From positions 645,016 through 658,838 of the forward strand of contig WELB01000009.1 in NCBI GenBank assembly GCA_009602725.1: a DNA stretch of 13,823 nt. Direction: 5' to 3'. Each line of letters starts with the position of its first letter. The first letter of the stretch is position 1. A model generated the notes under the pieces. The model did no database searches and was not told where the DNA came from. It saw nothing but the letters and a program-made list of their open reading frames with translations. Origin of the DNA: Spirogloea muscicola. Its lineage: Eukaryota > Streptophyta > Zygnematophyceae > Spirogloeales > Spirogloeaceae. Position numbers and translations under genes: made by a program. Positions 1-8,654 of this stretch are shown here, piece after piece.

Positions 1-9
1 CGCCGGCGA

Positions 10-30
10 CGGCGGCGGCGGCGGCGGCGG
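10..30. repeat. CGG trinucleotide microsatellite
   Basis: Seven uninterrupted CGG units, followed by a G/C-only stretch to about position 53. Read on the minus strand this would give runs of Ala, Pro or Arg codons, as seen in the GC-rich first exon of P5CR in this same window, but no reading frame can be assigned with confidence at the window edge. Confidence 0.9.
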
Positions 31-421
31 GCGCGGGCGCAGCGGGCGCGGGCAGAGGGGAGGGGGATGAGGGGGGTAGGGGTCTGCTCCACAGATGTGG
101 GAGCTGAGTGCTGAGTTACCTTCAGGGCGGCGGCGCCATGGCGGCGGGGCGAAGCTCGGGCCACCACCTGGCCGGGCTGCGGCAGCTCTGGGGGGGACAG
201 AAGGGGGAGGAACCGCCTGTGGGGACCGCCTCCAACTTACCCACAAACTAGCGGCCTCCCCGCCTGGCACGGCCGCGGGGGCCGTCTCCCATTCCGGGCA
301 ACCACCTTCGAGACGGAGCCCTGGCCTGCTGGCCGCTAGCCCCGATTGCAGCACCCGGAAGTTACCGAGGGGCCGCCCCCGTTTGGCGGCTCGCTAACCT
401 CGGCCGGCCCTCAGCAAGAGA

Positions 422-491
422 CACGTGTATGCCCTTGCTGGCGCACAGGTGTCGCTCGCCGGAGCTTCTCCTTGCTGCGGCTCGCCACGTG
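422..491. promoter_or_regulatory. Two CACGTG (G-box/E-box) palindromes
   Basis: CACGTG occurs at 422-427, inside the 8-bp palindrome ACACGTGT, and again at 486-491, spaced 64 bp. CACGTG is the core site of plant and algal bZIP and bHLH transcription factors. Two copies inside a GC-rich stretch fit a promoter, possibly for a gene going left out of the window. Chance occurrence cannot be excluded for a 6-mer. Confidence 0.35.
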
Positions 492-1474
492 TCGGGCGCT
501 GGCCCCCCACCCGGCCGCGGCTCCCGGAAACGCCCGGAAGCGCGTGCCTCCGTGCTGTCGGTTGGTTTCGCGCAGTTGACTCCGATTAGCACCACCACAT
601 GGTATCTGTGCGTGCTCACCGTTGGGTACTCCGTCACGCTGTTACCTTAGCCACCTAGCCACCTAGCGTAGAGAAGTTGCATCTCCACAATGGAAGAAGT
701 GGCACTCCAAATGGGGGCAAGGGCTGTGATAAGCCAGCCCGAATAACATTGACAAGGTTCGAAAGGGGCCAAACTAAGAAGGGGCCATAAGGGCTAGGTC
801 AGAACTGGGACAGGATGAAGCACTCAATAACGACCTTAGTATAGGGTTCGTTTCATGTAGCCCAAGTTTGTAACTAGCCTCTGCCTGAACAATGTATCGG
901 TTGACATTGGCCACCCTTCCATTTCCCGCCCTCTAGTTATTATGATTTGCACGTACTGCTAGAGGTTATCAAAAGCCCACTTGCTGACGTCTTGGAGACT
1001 AGTATCCTGCTCTTTGCACCATCCGGCCCTTCTGGTTTGGGCGCGCTTCTGCTGTTCCCTTCCATCCCAGACTTGATCCATTTCTTTGGGCTGGCCTTTC
1101 CCTGCAGCGAGTTACTCAGACCTGATGTTGCTCACCCACGGGTACTGAGCTTTCCACTGCATCGTCTTGTGTTTTGTAGTGTAGTCCTTTTCCGGCTCCT
1201 CTTTCTTTGGCTTTGGACATTGTCCATTCTTTTTGGGCTGGCAAAGCCAGCTCCTCTTCTCTACGGGCGAGCACTTTCTTCTTTCACACCCATTGCTGTC
1301 AATTTGGAAGAGCTGTTTTCGTTTTCAATTCATGCGCACCCCACTCTCTCTCTTTCGCCCACTTCGGCGCTGCGGTGGAAGAAGGTATGGAAAGGGCTTT
1401 GAGAGGCCAGCCCAAAATGGTGAAGACAGAGAGAGTGACTCCAGTAAAGAGAAGGGCTCGCCCATTGAAGATAG

Positions 1475-1493
1475 GGGCTGGAAAAGCCAGCCC
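1475..1493. repeat. Best hairpin core of the repeat family
   Basis: The sequence is gggctggaaaagccagccc, a perfect 7-bp inverted repeat around a 5-nt loop. With its left flank (agaagggctcgcccattga, about 1451) and right flank (AAAATCGAATGAGCAAAG) it matches the isolated copy at 8914-8975 closely. It also matches the reverse complement of about 1220-1285. Confidence 0.85.
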
Positions 1494-2145
1494 AAAATCG
1501 AATGAGCAAAGTAAATGGCTATGGCTGGGATTGGCCAGCCCCGGAAAGAATCTACAAAGTTTGAAACGGCCAGGAAGGAGCAGATTTATAGAAGAAGAGA
1601 AGCATGCGCGCAGTGCACATTGACTGAAAGGTTGGCCAAATCAAGCCAATACCTGCTCAGGCAAAAGCTAGTTGGGGGCAAAAGCCAGTGAGTCCACAGC
1701 CTTCAGAAGGCAACCTCGCCTCAAGCCCCCTCTTCTTCAGACGAGGCGAGACGAAGCCATTGAGCACCCATTCGTAGTAGCCGCTTGGATGGCGCTTACC
1801 AGCCCCTTCGGCCCTTGTTCCTTCATTTTGGATAGCCTTTCACAGCTACTTTCTCCTACTTGCAGCTGCTAACTAAGAGTTTCTGAGCGGGCATCCTTTA
1901 TGGTCTTAACGCTTTCTAATTCATGTTCCATTCCTTTGTGGGCTGGCTTTTCACAACCCTCGCCCCTTGAAGATAAGCTGCTCCTCTTTCACTGCCATCT
2001 GCCCTCTTCGGGGTAGAACCTTCTTCTAACGAGATAAGCGTCGGGCATTGTCTTAAGACTGCACCTATCCAACAGACTTCCCCAAATTCTCCACCCCGCA
2101 CAGTCCCTAGCCTGGCGCCTACAGGTTGCCCCCACCATTGTACTG

Positions 2146-2166
2146 GTGGCTTGGCTTGGCTTGGCC
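2146..2166. repeat. Short TTGGC tandem repeat within an inverted repeat copy
   Basis: About four TTGGC-type units lie here. On the minus strand, 2200 down to about 2145 reads as a GC box followed by GGGAAGGGAGGCCAAGCC, which resembles the GC box plus GGCCAAATCC module found on the plus strand at 2262-2298. The tandem TTGGC therefore sits at the end of an inverted copy of the local repeat. Confidence 0.5.
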
Positions 2167-3049
2167 TCCCTTCCCTTCCATGAGGACCGCGCACCTTTCA
2201 CCAGGGGAAAGAGTACTCCCCAAGAATGGCGATGGCTGTGGAAGGCCAGCCCAAGATGAAGGCACGGTGCGCATGGATTGAAAGGGAGGCCAAATCCAGG
2301 TCATATACTGTTTAGGCAAATGCTACTGCAAAGAGAGGGGCCACATAAGCGAAGCCCTACGCTATGGGGGGCTAAGATAACAGAGCGAGAGAAGAAAGAC
2401 GCTTCCAGAAGAGGGCGGCGGCTGGAAAAGCCGTGCCCAAGGAAGGATGGGCTTTGGGGCAGCCGGCGTCGGAGGAAAGGCGCGCGGTGCGCGTGAAGTG
2501 ATAGCGGAGGGACCAGAATACAGCTTTCAGGCAGAAGCTAGTGCAAAGGATAGGGGTACAGATCGTAAATCCCGGTGCTAAAAGGGGGAAACAGTGCGAG
2601 AGCAGGCTGAAGAAGCAGCTACCTTGAAGGGGGCAAGGGCTTGGAAAACCAGCCCAATATGGAGTCGACAAGGTTCGAAGGAGCCGGAAGAAGGGCTACT
2701 TGAGTCGCAGTATGCTTTGGCGCTTTTCTGGCCCCTTTGAGCTTTGTTCATTCTTTTTCTGGGCTGGCAAATCAAGCATCGCCTTCTTCTGGAAGAAAGA
2801 AGGTTGTGGGTACTTGAAACAAACGAAGGCCAAATAGAGAAGGCGCGCAGTGCGCATAATGTTGAAAGGGAGGCCAATTCTAGCCTTACAAATGTCCTGT
2901 TAACGAGATGCCTCTAGGCCCAAATGGCCAAGAAGAAGGGGGGACTTCAGTAACTCCGAGTGAGCGCACCCAGGTTCGACAGCCTTTACTTGGGGAAGCG
3001 GCTGCTGATATGAAAGAATCGGCTGTGAAATGCCAGCCAGATGCTTACA

Positions 3050-3678
3050 GGTGTTCATGACGGAGCCAAAGGCTAGGCAGACAGGGCGCCCTCAATACCC
3101 CCGTGTCAGCAGTAGGAAGTCAGATGAGCTGAGGGGAGGAAGAGCAACCCCGCTGCGCAAGCCAGAGGCTGCTGCAAGGGCGCGACCAGCGCGGCGGTGC
3201 AAAGCAAGCGCTTGGGAGCGCTGCAGGGACATAGACAGTCGCATACGGTAGCAGGACACCTTACTTGGGGAGTCGGTCCGAGGCGAGACGAGGCGAGCTG
3301 AGACGAGGCGAGGGTCGGGCGAGACGTCAAGTTGTGTAAGCCGCCATTGCAAGCCTCCTCGTCTCCTGCGCCCCCGAGACTGTGTGCGCCACACCCGCAG
3401 CCTGCGCGCGCGCGCCCCTCAGCCCTGCCGAGCGCCGCAAGGCTGGCTCCCAGCGGTGTCAGCCAGCCGCTGCTAGGTCGGGACTCGCGTCCTTAGCCTC
3501 GTCGAGGGGCGGAGAGGGCGCAGGCTCGTCCGCGAGGCTGCACCGGCGGCTGTCAGTCGGCGAGGGCGCCGCGCCTGGTCTGGCTCCTGCCCCAACGTGG
3601 GCTCGGGCTCGCTGCCTCCTGCTGCACGGGAAGGCGGCGCGCCCATGAGGCGCTGAGGCAGAACCCTCGCACACGACG
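3050..3678. promoter_or_regulatory. GC-rich 5' region of CRIPT
   Basis: This stretch precedes the CRIPT start codon at 3679 and contains no recognisable gene. It is CpG-rich, has a CGCGCGCGCG run near 3405-3416, and carries tandem gagacgaggcga units at about 3279-3326. TTACTTGGGG(A/T)-type sequence at about 3262 repeats one at about 2988, so the upstream repeat block reaches into it. Its composition matches the other gene 5' ends in the window, which suggests promoter plus 5' UTR. No TATA box is evident. Confidence 0.5.
3279..3326. repeat. Tandem CGAGGCGAGA-type minisatellite
   Basis: Three imperfect units of CGAGGCGAGA separated by short spacers, followed by a degenerate GGGCGAGACG. The same GACGAGGCGAGACGA word occurs at about 1740-1754 in the repeat block, linking the two regions. 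Confidence 0.65.
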
Positions 3679-5151
3679 ATGGTCTGTGAGAAGTGTGAGT
3701 CCCTGCACGAGCCTGGGCCTCCTTGCTGGGGGCAGAGCACGTCTGGCTTGAGGGCCACCACACCTCAGTCCCATCAAACTGCCAGATTGGTTGGTCTTGA
3801 AGTGTGAAGCACTGTGCAGGACTCTGAGAGTCTCTTGCACACTGTACTACATAGAAGCTACAAAGTGGGTCTCCTCAGAAGTATACTTGAAGAGTAAATG
3901 AGAAGTACCTCCTCCAGTGTCCGTTGGGAGGAAGGCATGGCTAGCCGAACGGACAGGGGAACAGGGGGACGGGACGAGGCAGGCATGCTAATTGCGCTAA
4001 CCAGATGGAGCAACCCTGCAGTGCTATCCAGGCCAGGCAGTGGCTATGGGGATGGAGACCCCCTGCACATACCTGCGGCAGAGGCCGTCTGCAAGGGCAA
4101 TGGAGTTTTGGCCTAGACGGAGGTCCAGCGCATGCAGTCAGAAGTCGGTGACCCTGCACCGGAGCTTGCACTTTGAGCTCATGGGCTGGCATCGTGTTTG
4201 TGCCTGTTGGCCAGGCGAAAAGAAGCTGTCTAAAGTCATTGTGCCCGACAAGTGGAAAGAGGGTGCCAGCAATACCAAGGAGGCAGGAGGGCGCAAGATC
4301 AATGAAAACAAGCTCCTCTCCAGCAAGAAGCGGTAAGCTTTCATGAAGCCATGCCAAGCCCTCAGTGAAGACTTCTCAGAGGAGCATGGCCAAATTTTTT
4401 ATTAGAGACCGGAACAGTTTATACTCAAGTTAGGCATTCTTGCAAGCCTACGCATGCAAACTCAAGGTAGGTCTTAAGAGTCCTGCAGACTGGATGTGAT
4501 GCACAACCAGGAAGGTCTGTAGTAATTAAATGAGTTTCAATGTGAGCATGAATTTGGAAACTCATTGCTGTGTTGGACTAAGGGGCAATCAATATTAGTT
4601 GGACAGGGTGAGCAACAGGACGACTTTCATGTTTGCCGCCATTGTTCGTCACAGCGTGCCCTGGTTTCATGCTGTTTTCCCAGGTGGACTCCATACGGTG
4701 CCTCAGGCGCCTTCAAGTGCATTATCTGCAAGCAGCAGTTGCACCAGGAGGCCAAATACTGCCAATCCTGCGCTTACAAGAAAGGTGACTGTGACTAGTC
4801 ACTCCACCGTGACTCCTACATCTCCGATCTCTTCTGGCTCCAACTATTGTACTTAGTGGGTCTGCGTCCACTTTGAGATCAACCTGATGCCCCTTACTAA
4901 TATCGTCCAGGAAGCAACTCATAAAGAGTCCCACCCAGGCACGTGAGGGTGCAGATCAGTCATTGGTTGGCAAGCTGCATTGGCCGGGACTGTCGTCACA
5001 GACGATAAACGCTAGTGGCCGGAGCAAGTGAGCATCTGAGCAGCCTGAAATTTTCGCGTGCTAAACCAGAGCCCTTTCCTGTGCAGGGGTGTGCGCCATG
5101 TGTGGTAAGCAGGTGCTGGACACATCTTCGTACAAGCAGTCCCAGACATGA
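3679..5151 (+). CDS. CRIPT: CRIPT family zinc-binding protein, complete
   Basis: Four exons (3679-3694, 4215-4332, 4684-4784, 5087-5151) join in phase to a 99-aa protein; human CRIPT has 101. Introns are GT-AG (donors GTGAGT, GTAAGC, GTGACT). All family landmarks are present: N-terminal MVCEKCEKKL, the VPDKWKEGASNT and GGRKINENK blocks (residues 15-38), and four CxxC pairs (C3/C6, C57/C60, C71/C74, C81/C84) that fold a small zinc-stabilised protein, ending in YKKGVCAMCGKQVLDT. CRIPT was named for binding the PDZ domain of PSD-95. In humans it is also a component of the activated minor spliceosome, which is the likelier ancestral role in an alga. The animal PDZ ligand (QTSV) is replaced by QSQT, lacking a terminal hydrophobic residue. 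The first exon has only 16 coding nucleotides. Confidence 0.97.
3695..4214 (+). other. CRIPT intron 1 (520 nt)
   Basis: This is the longest intron in the window, with donor GTGAGT at 3695 and acceptor CAG at 4212-4214, splitting Cys6 after its first base. First-intron length together with a 16-nt coding first exon is why simple ORF scanning misses the gene start. No other gene is seen inside it. Confidence 0.85.
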
Positions 5152-5722
5152 CAGGCACCAATTTCTTAGATTGTTGAGCCACCCAAGTCATTCTTAGATG
5201 AATTTGTCAATTAGTTAAAGGTTAGCAATACACTCCCAACATCTGCCTTGTCCAACTCTGTGATTGCTGCAGTTGGCAGCCAAGTGCTCCTAGGGCTTGC
5301 TCCCCGCTCAAACTGGACGGCATGCAGCAGGCTGCCTGCTTTTAGCGTGACTTGCATTGCAGCAAGCACATAGTCATGCATGCATGCTAACAAGGGAGAA
5401 GAAACTATGAGATGCCAATTGGCTTGCAAGAAAGGAGTTGTTGTTAGCGTACACTCAATTGTAGCTGCAGCTGCCATGACTGCAACTAAAGCTGGCACCC
5501 AGTCAAAATTGACAACTTAATACTGAGGAGTAGAGGTGGTCACGCTTGCACAGCTCAATACCTCGTTTCAGCAGATGCTGCTTTTACAGGGTGGGCAGCT
5601 ACCCAACTGCTAGGCAGATCTAACACTTAGGCTAATGAAGGCAAGTATTTCTGGGCAATGAAGGAGCAACGTGTCTAAGACACTGGCCGAGGTGAAGAGG
5701 CGTCAAGAAGAAGAGGTGGAGT
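5152..5722. other. Tail-to-tail spacer between CRIPT and P5CR
   Basis: Both genes end facing this 571-nt stretch, so it should hold two 3' UTRs and their poly(A) sites. No convincing coding region is seen. A TGCATGCATGC-type palindromic run lies near 5375-5387. A TGTAA signal for P5CR is noted separately; none is found for CRIPT, whose poly(A) signal is not recognisable. Confidence 0.6.
5584..5588 (-). terminator. Candidate TGTAA poly(A) signal for P5CR
   Basis: On the minus strand TGTAA lies about 135 nt past the P5CR stop codon. TGTAA is the usual poly(A) signal of chlorophyte green algae. It is the only TGTAA on that strand between the stop and the far end of the spacer. A 5-mer can occur by chance. 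Confidence 0.4.
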
Positions 5723-8654
5723 TCACTTGCCCATTTCTTTGCTGCGCGCTGTTGCCGCAAGCACGGCATTGATGATGGACGCCCGGAATCCTCCCTTCTC
5801 CAGCTCATGTATGCCAGCTATTGTAGTGCCTGCAAAGCGACCAAGATCTCTAAGTACTTTACGGTGATAGTAAGCTTGGCTGGATTACACAGCTGCAAAC
5901 CAAGTCAATTGGTCATTGCAGCAAAGCACACTGCAAGCATTTGACTTACCTCCTGGTGAGGCCACCGAATCCTTAAGTTGTCCCGGATGTTTTCCAGAAT
6001 CTAGCACCATCTTTGCAGAGCCTAAGACCTGCTTGCAGCACGTCCAGATGGACAACGTGTCAGCTAACACAGCAGAGCATTGGTTCACTGCAGTATGTTA
6101 GGATAGTAGCCCCTGCAATTGCCTCTGCTTGACGCTGAAGTGAGAAGCTGAGTTGGGATGGTGGAACCAATTGATCAGGAATGATAAACATGTCGCTAAG
6201 GAGGAGCAAGTAAGTACTGCTCAAGCAGATAGGACTTACTGTTTGTGCTGCTAATGACAGAGCGACCTCCCTTGGAAGTCCTGCAGCTACTCCTCCATCA
6301 GCGAGTGCCTCTATGGCGATAAACACATATGCTGGTCCGCTTCCACTGTGAGGTGTCGTCAACGCAGAGCAAACAATGGAGGTGCACATGAGTGGCAATG
6401 TCTTCCAGCTTGGAGCCTGCCAGCATTCAACGGTGGGCCGGCTCCTGTCTCACACCTTGTGTAAGGCATTAACAATCCCCTGAAGGCAGCGTACAAAGGT
6501 TGAGATGCTTCCTCTGTACCTAAGTCCAGTGACTGCATCCAGTAGCTTCTCATCGATGGAGTGGATTTTCCCAACCGCCTCAAATATGGCTTGCACGAGC
6601 GCCGCATCCTCTTCCGTTGCATTTTTGCCAGGACTCATGGCTACACCACAGAAAGTACTTGGCCCAAGGCTGTGAGACAAGTGTGTACGAGATTGCTGTA
6701 ACTGCTAAGGTTGCTGAGGATGCCAGCGTTTAGGCAGTCAACACACATGCTTTTAGTGGCGCATTTTCTGATTCATCAGTTGTCTGAATAATTGATTTGA
6801 CCATACCACTCTGACAAGTTGATATTTTAGTTGAGAGAACAAACCTGCAGCAGTCTCACCAACAAAGCAAGGAGTATTAGGCATTACTCTGACAACGCGA
6901 GCATGTGCCCCAGCCCATTCCTGCCACAGAATCAGCATACAATGCTTGTCAGACTGTGGCATGCAGTTCTCAAAGCGGCTTGCTGGAGGCAATTTCGTCA
7001 TCCAAAATGTTTGCCTGCACTTGTCTCACATGTATGTGTAACACTGGACAACCTTGAACCGTGGTGTACAATGTGGGCTGAAAGTCATGAGAGGCTCACT
7101 TGAAGGTGTGCTAAGGTCACTCCAGCAGCAATTGATATGACGAGCTGCCTGTTGGTAAGGACATGAGTGTCTCTAAGTTGTTGCAATACTGACTGCACTG
7201 AAGAATCAGCAAACTTGCACAGAGTATGAGGAAGCTTTGTGTGCATATATCCTGCAGCTATAAGAGTAGCTTCTCCACAAAGCAAATACAAATTTGTGCT
7301 TTAGAAAGGATCAACAAACACAGCACCAACAGGCTCTGCACGACACTTTGTCCAAGCCAACGGGCCCTGTAGTGGACATGACGGTCTTACAATCCTCATG
7401 CACAGCAACAGGGTTGAGAGCTCTCGAGGCACCTCACCTATCCAGGGCTTCACAGCTAAAATCACCACATCACACCACTTGACTACCTGTCAAGCAGGGT
7501 GCAGCCTGGCTTATTGAAGTAAGATGCTCTTCTTCTGGTGCAGAACACTTGTATAATGAGCTGCATTAGTCCGAAGCAATGTCCGAGACAACAATCTAAG
7601 TATCGTGTGAAGCTACTTACCTCTTCGCTCTTCTCGAGTGCCAGTGCTCCGCAATCCCTGAAGATGTCCAGACGTGCTTGGCTTGGATCTGTGGCTGCCA
7701 TTTGGTCGCCTTTCATCACATTCGCCTTCATCAGTCCCTTGGCTAAGGCCTCTGCCATCTGGCCTGTGAACATGTCAATCATTTGGTCACTAGTCTTCAA
7801 TTGAGCTCAGTTGCTGAGAAGTCGATCAATGGCACCTTCTGAGGAGCTAGGCATTCACAAGTGCATCTATTTCGACACTGTCTTGCAGCCGGATATACGG
7901 CCTCTGCAATGTGTGTGGCCAGGCAGAATGGGAACTGATTAATGGCTGCAACTTGCCCAGCCACGGGTGTCAGGCTCATTATAGATTACCAGCGCCAATG
8001 AAGCCCAGCTTAGTGTGCTCAAGCGCTGCCATAGCTTCCTCGCTGAGATTGGGCCGGTACGACTCGTCGTAAGCAGCGCTCTCCCAGAGTCCCCGGGGCC
8101 TGCTGTGCCTGTCCCAGTATCTCTTACTCTTGTACAATGGTCCAGCAAACTTCTGCCTCTGGATCCTTTCTGCTAGGCAGCAGTATGTCCGGTCTTGCGA
8201 CGTATAAGCGACTGACCGCCTCGATTTCCAGAATCCTGCCGCTGTTATCGGCTCCGCACATGTGACCTGCATTGCCATCCGCAAGGCTCTGGTCAGATTG
8301 CCCTTGCTAAGCAGCCGTTACCAGCATACTACGAGCAAGAAGAAGCTCACATTGCGCGCCTGACTCGGCACAGCAGCTTGTCACTTCGCGTGTCGTGATA
8401 CTTGTGAAAGGGCGCTCGTAAGCGTCCTTGGCAACGCTGCTGAGGGCCTGCGAAAGTGCTGAAACAAGCGGACCGGCGCCGGGGCTCCCTGCCTGGCGCA
8501 AGCAGCGTGAGGCCTCGGCGGCGGCGGCGGCGACGGTGGCGGAAGCGCAAGGGAGGCAGAAGAGGCGGCCGCGGAGGGCGGCTGCGGCGGCGGCGGCGGA
8601 CAAGCGGCAAGCGGCGCGGGGCGTCGGCGCGGCGCAGGCGGCGGCGGCCAGCAT
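5723..8654 (-). CDS. Pyrroline-5-carboxylate reductase (P5CR), complete
   Basis: Catalyses the last step of proline synthesis, pyrroline-5-carboxylate plus NAD(P)H to proline. Ten exons on the minus strand: 8654-8351, about 8172-7990, 7763-7621, 7486-7438, 7197-7100, 6920-6845, 6640-6520, 6345-6240, 6028-5950, 5829-5723. All GT-AG and in phase. The N-terminal Rossmann motif is [15 protein letters not shown], followed by [50 protein letters not shown] and the C-terminal family signature [17 protein letters not shown]. The start at 8654 has G at -3 and opens about 100 Ala-rich residues lacking early acidic residues, resembling a plastid transit peptide. The exon 2 acceptor is uncertain: in-phase AGs allow starts at 8286, 8241, 8211 or 8172; 8172 has the best pyrimidine context and gives 421 aa. 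The core is about 275 aa, the family norm. The organisation resembles plant P5CR. Confidence 0.96.
8516..8600 (-). repeat. GCC/CGG trinucleotide repeats inside the P5CR leader
   Basis: Two runs of GGC/CGG units (about 8516-8533 and 8585-8600 on the plus strand) encode alanine stretches in the P5CR frame on the minus strand. Alanine-rich, GCC-coded tracts are usual in transit peptides of GC-rich green algae. Repeat-length variation between strains would change the leader length but not the enzyme. Confidence 0.7.

Larger units (their letters stand above)
1..700. other. GC-rich promoter-like region, no confident gene
   Basis: The stretch is CpG-rich to about 580 and then drops in GC. No recognisable protein is encoded in either direction. 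Features that could belong to a gene leaving the window on the left (minus strand) are a strong donor-like GTAAGT on the minus strand (240 down to 235), a pyrimidine-rich acceptor-like tract ending in CAG at about 192, and a second GTAACT at about 119. One minus-strand frame stays open across these joins and is Pro/Arg-rich, but it has no Met and no family signature. A short direct repeat of CCACCTAG lies at about 650-665. The similarly GC-rich 5' ends of CRIPT and P5CR suggest this is a gene 5' end, but that is inference. Confidence 0.4.
700..3050. repeat. Block of diverged direct and inverted hairpin-core repeats
   Basis: No convincing gene is present; the open frames here are short and have no family resemblance. 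The block is built of diverged copies of one module. The core is an imperfect palindrome, best preserved at 1475-1493 (GGGCTGG, 5-nt loop, CCAGCCC), with relatives at 721-740, 1394-1413, 1523-1541, 2234-2252, 2418-2438, 2638-2656 and 3021-3036, and inverted half-copies at 1088, 1235, 1940 and 2761. Downstream of the core the order recurs: a GCGCGCAGTGCGCA-like box (about 1606, 2264, 2480, 2843), then TTGAAAGGGAGGCCAAATC, then CTGTTCAGGCAAAAGCTAGT (about 1650, 2310, 2528). Orientation alternates, so the top strand flips between purine-rich and pyrimidine-rich. It looks like a nested or decayed non-coding mobile element, but no transposase or reverse transcriptase is visible. Confidence 0.75.

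Noticed and set aside
947-1402. A 151-codon plus-strand open frame in the repeat block, rich in Leu, Phe and Ser
   Set aside because: It lies over inverted copies of the repeat, has no family resemblance, and its hydrophobic look follows from the pyrimidine-rich strand. Taken as a chance frame.
600-3050. tRNA genes, suggested by GGTTCGA words
   Set aside because: No cloverleaf could be formed around any of the three occurrences; kept only as a hint about repeat origin.
3459-3761. Minus-strand frames of about 100 codons across the CRIPT promoter and first exon
   Set aside because: Antisense to CRIPT, composition driven by GC content, no motifs.
4565-4798. A single continuous plus-strand ORF starting at 4565 and covering CRIPT exon 3
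   Set aside because: Only the part from 4684 matches CRIPT; the part before it is intron 2 read through, as shown by the CAG acceptor at 4681-4683 and phase with exon 2.
5211-5498. A 95-codon minus-strand frame in the CRIPT-P5CR spacer
   Set aside because: No family resemblance and located where two 3' UTRs are expected.
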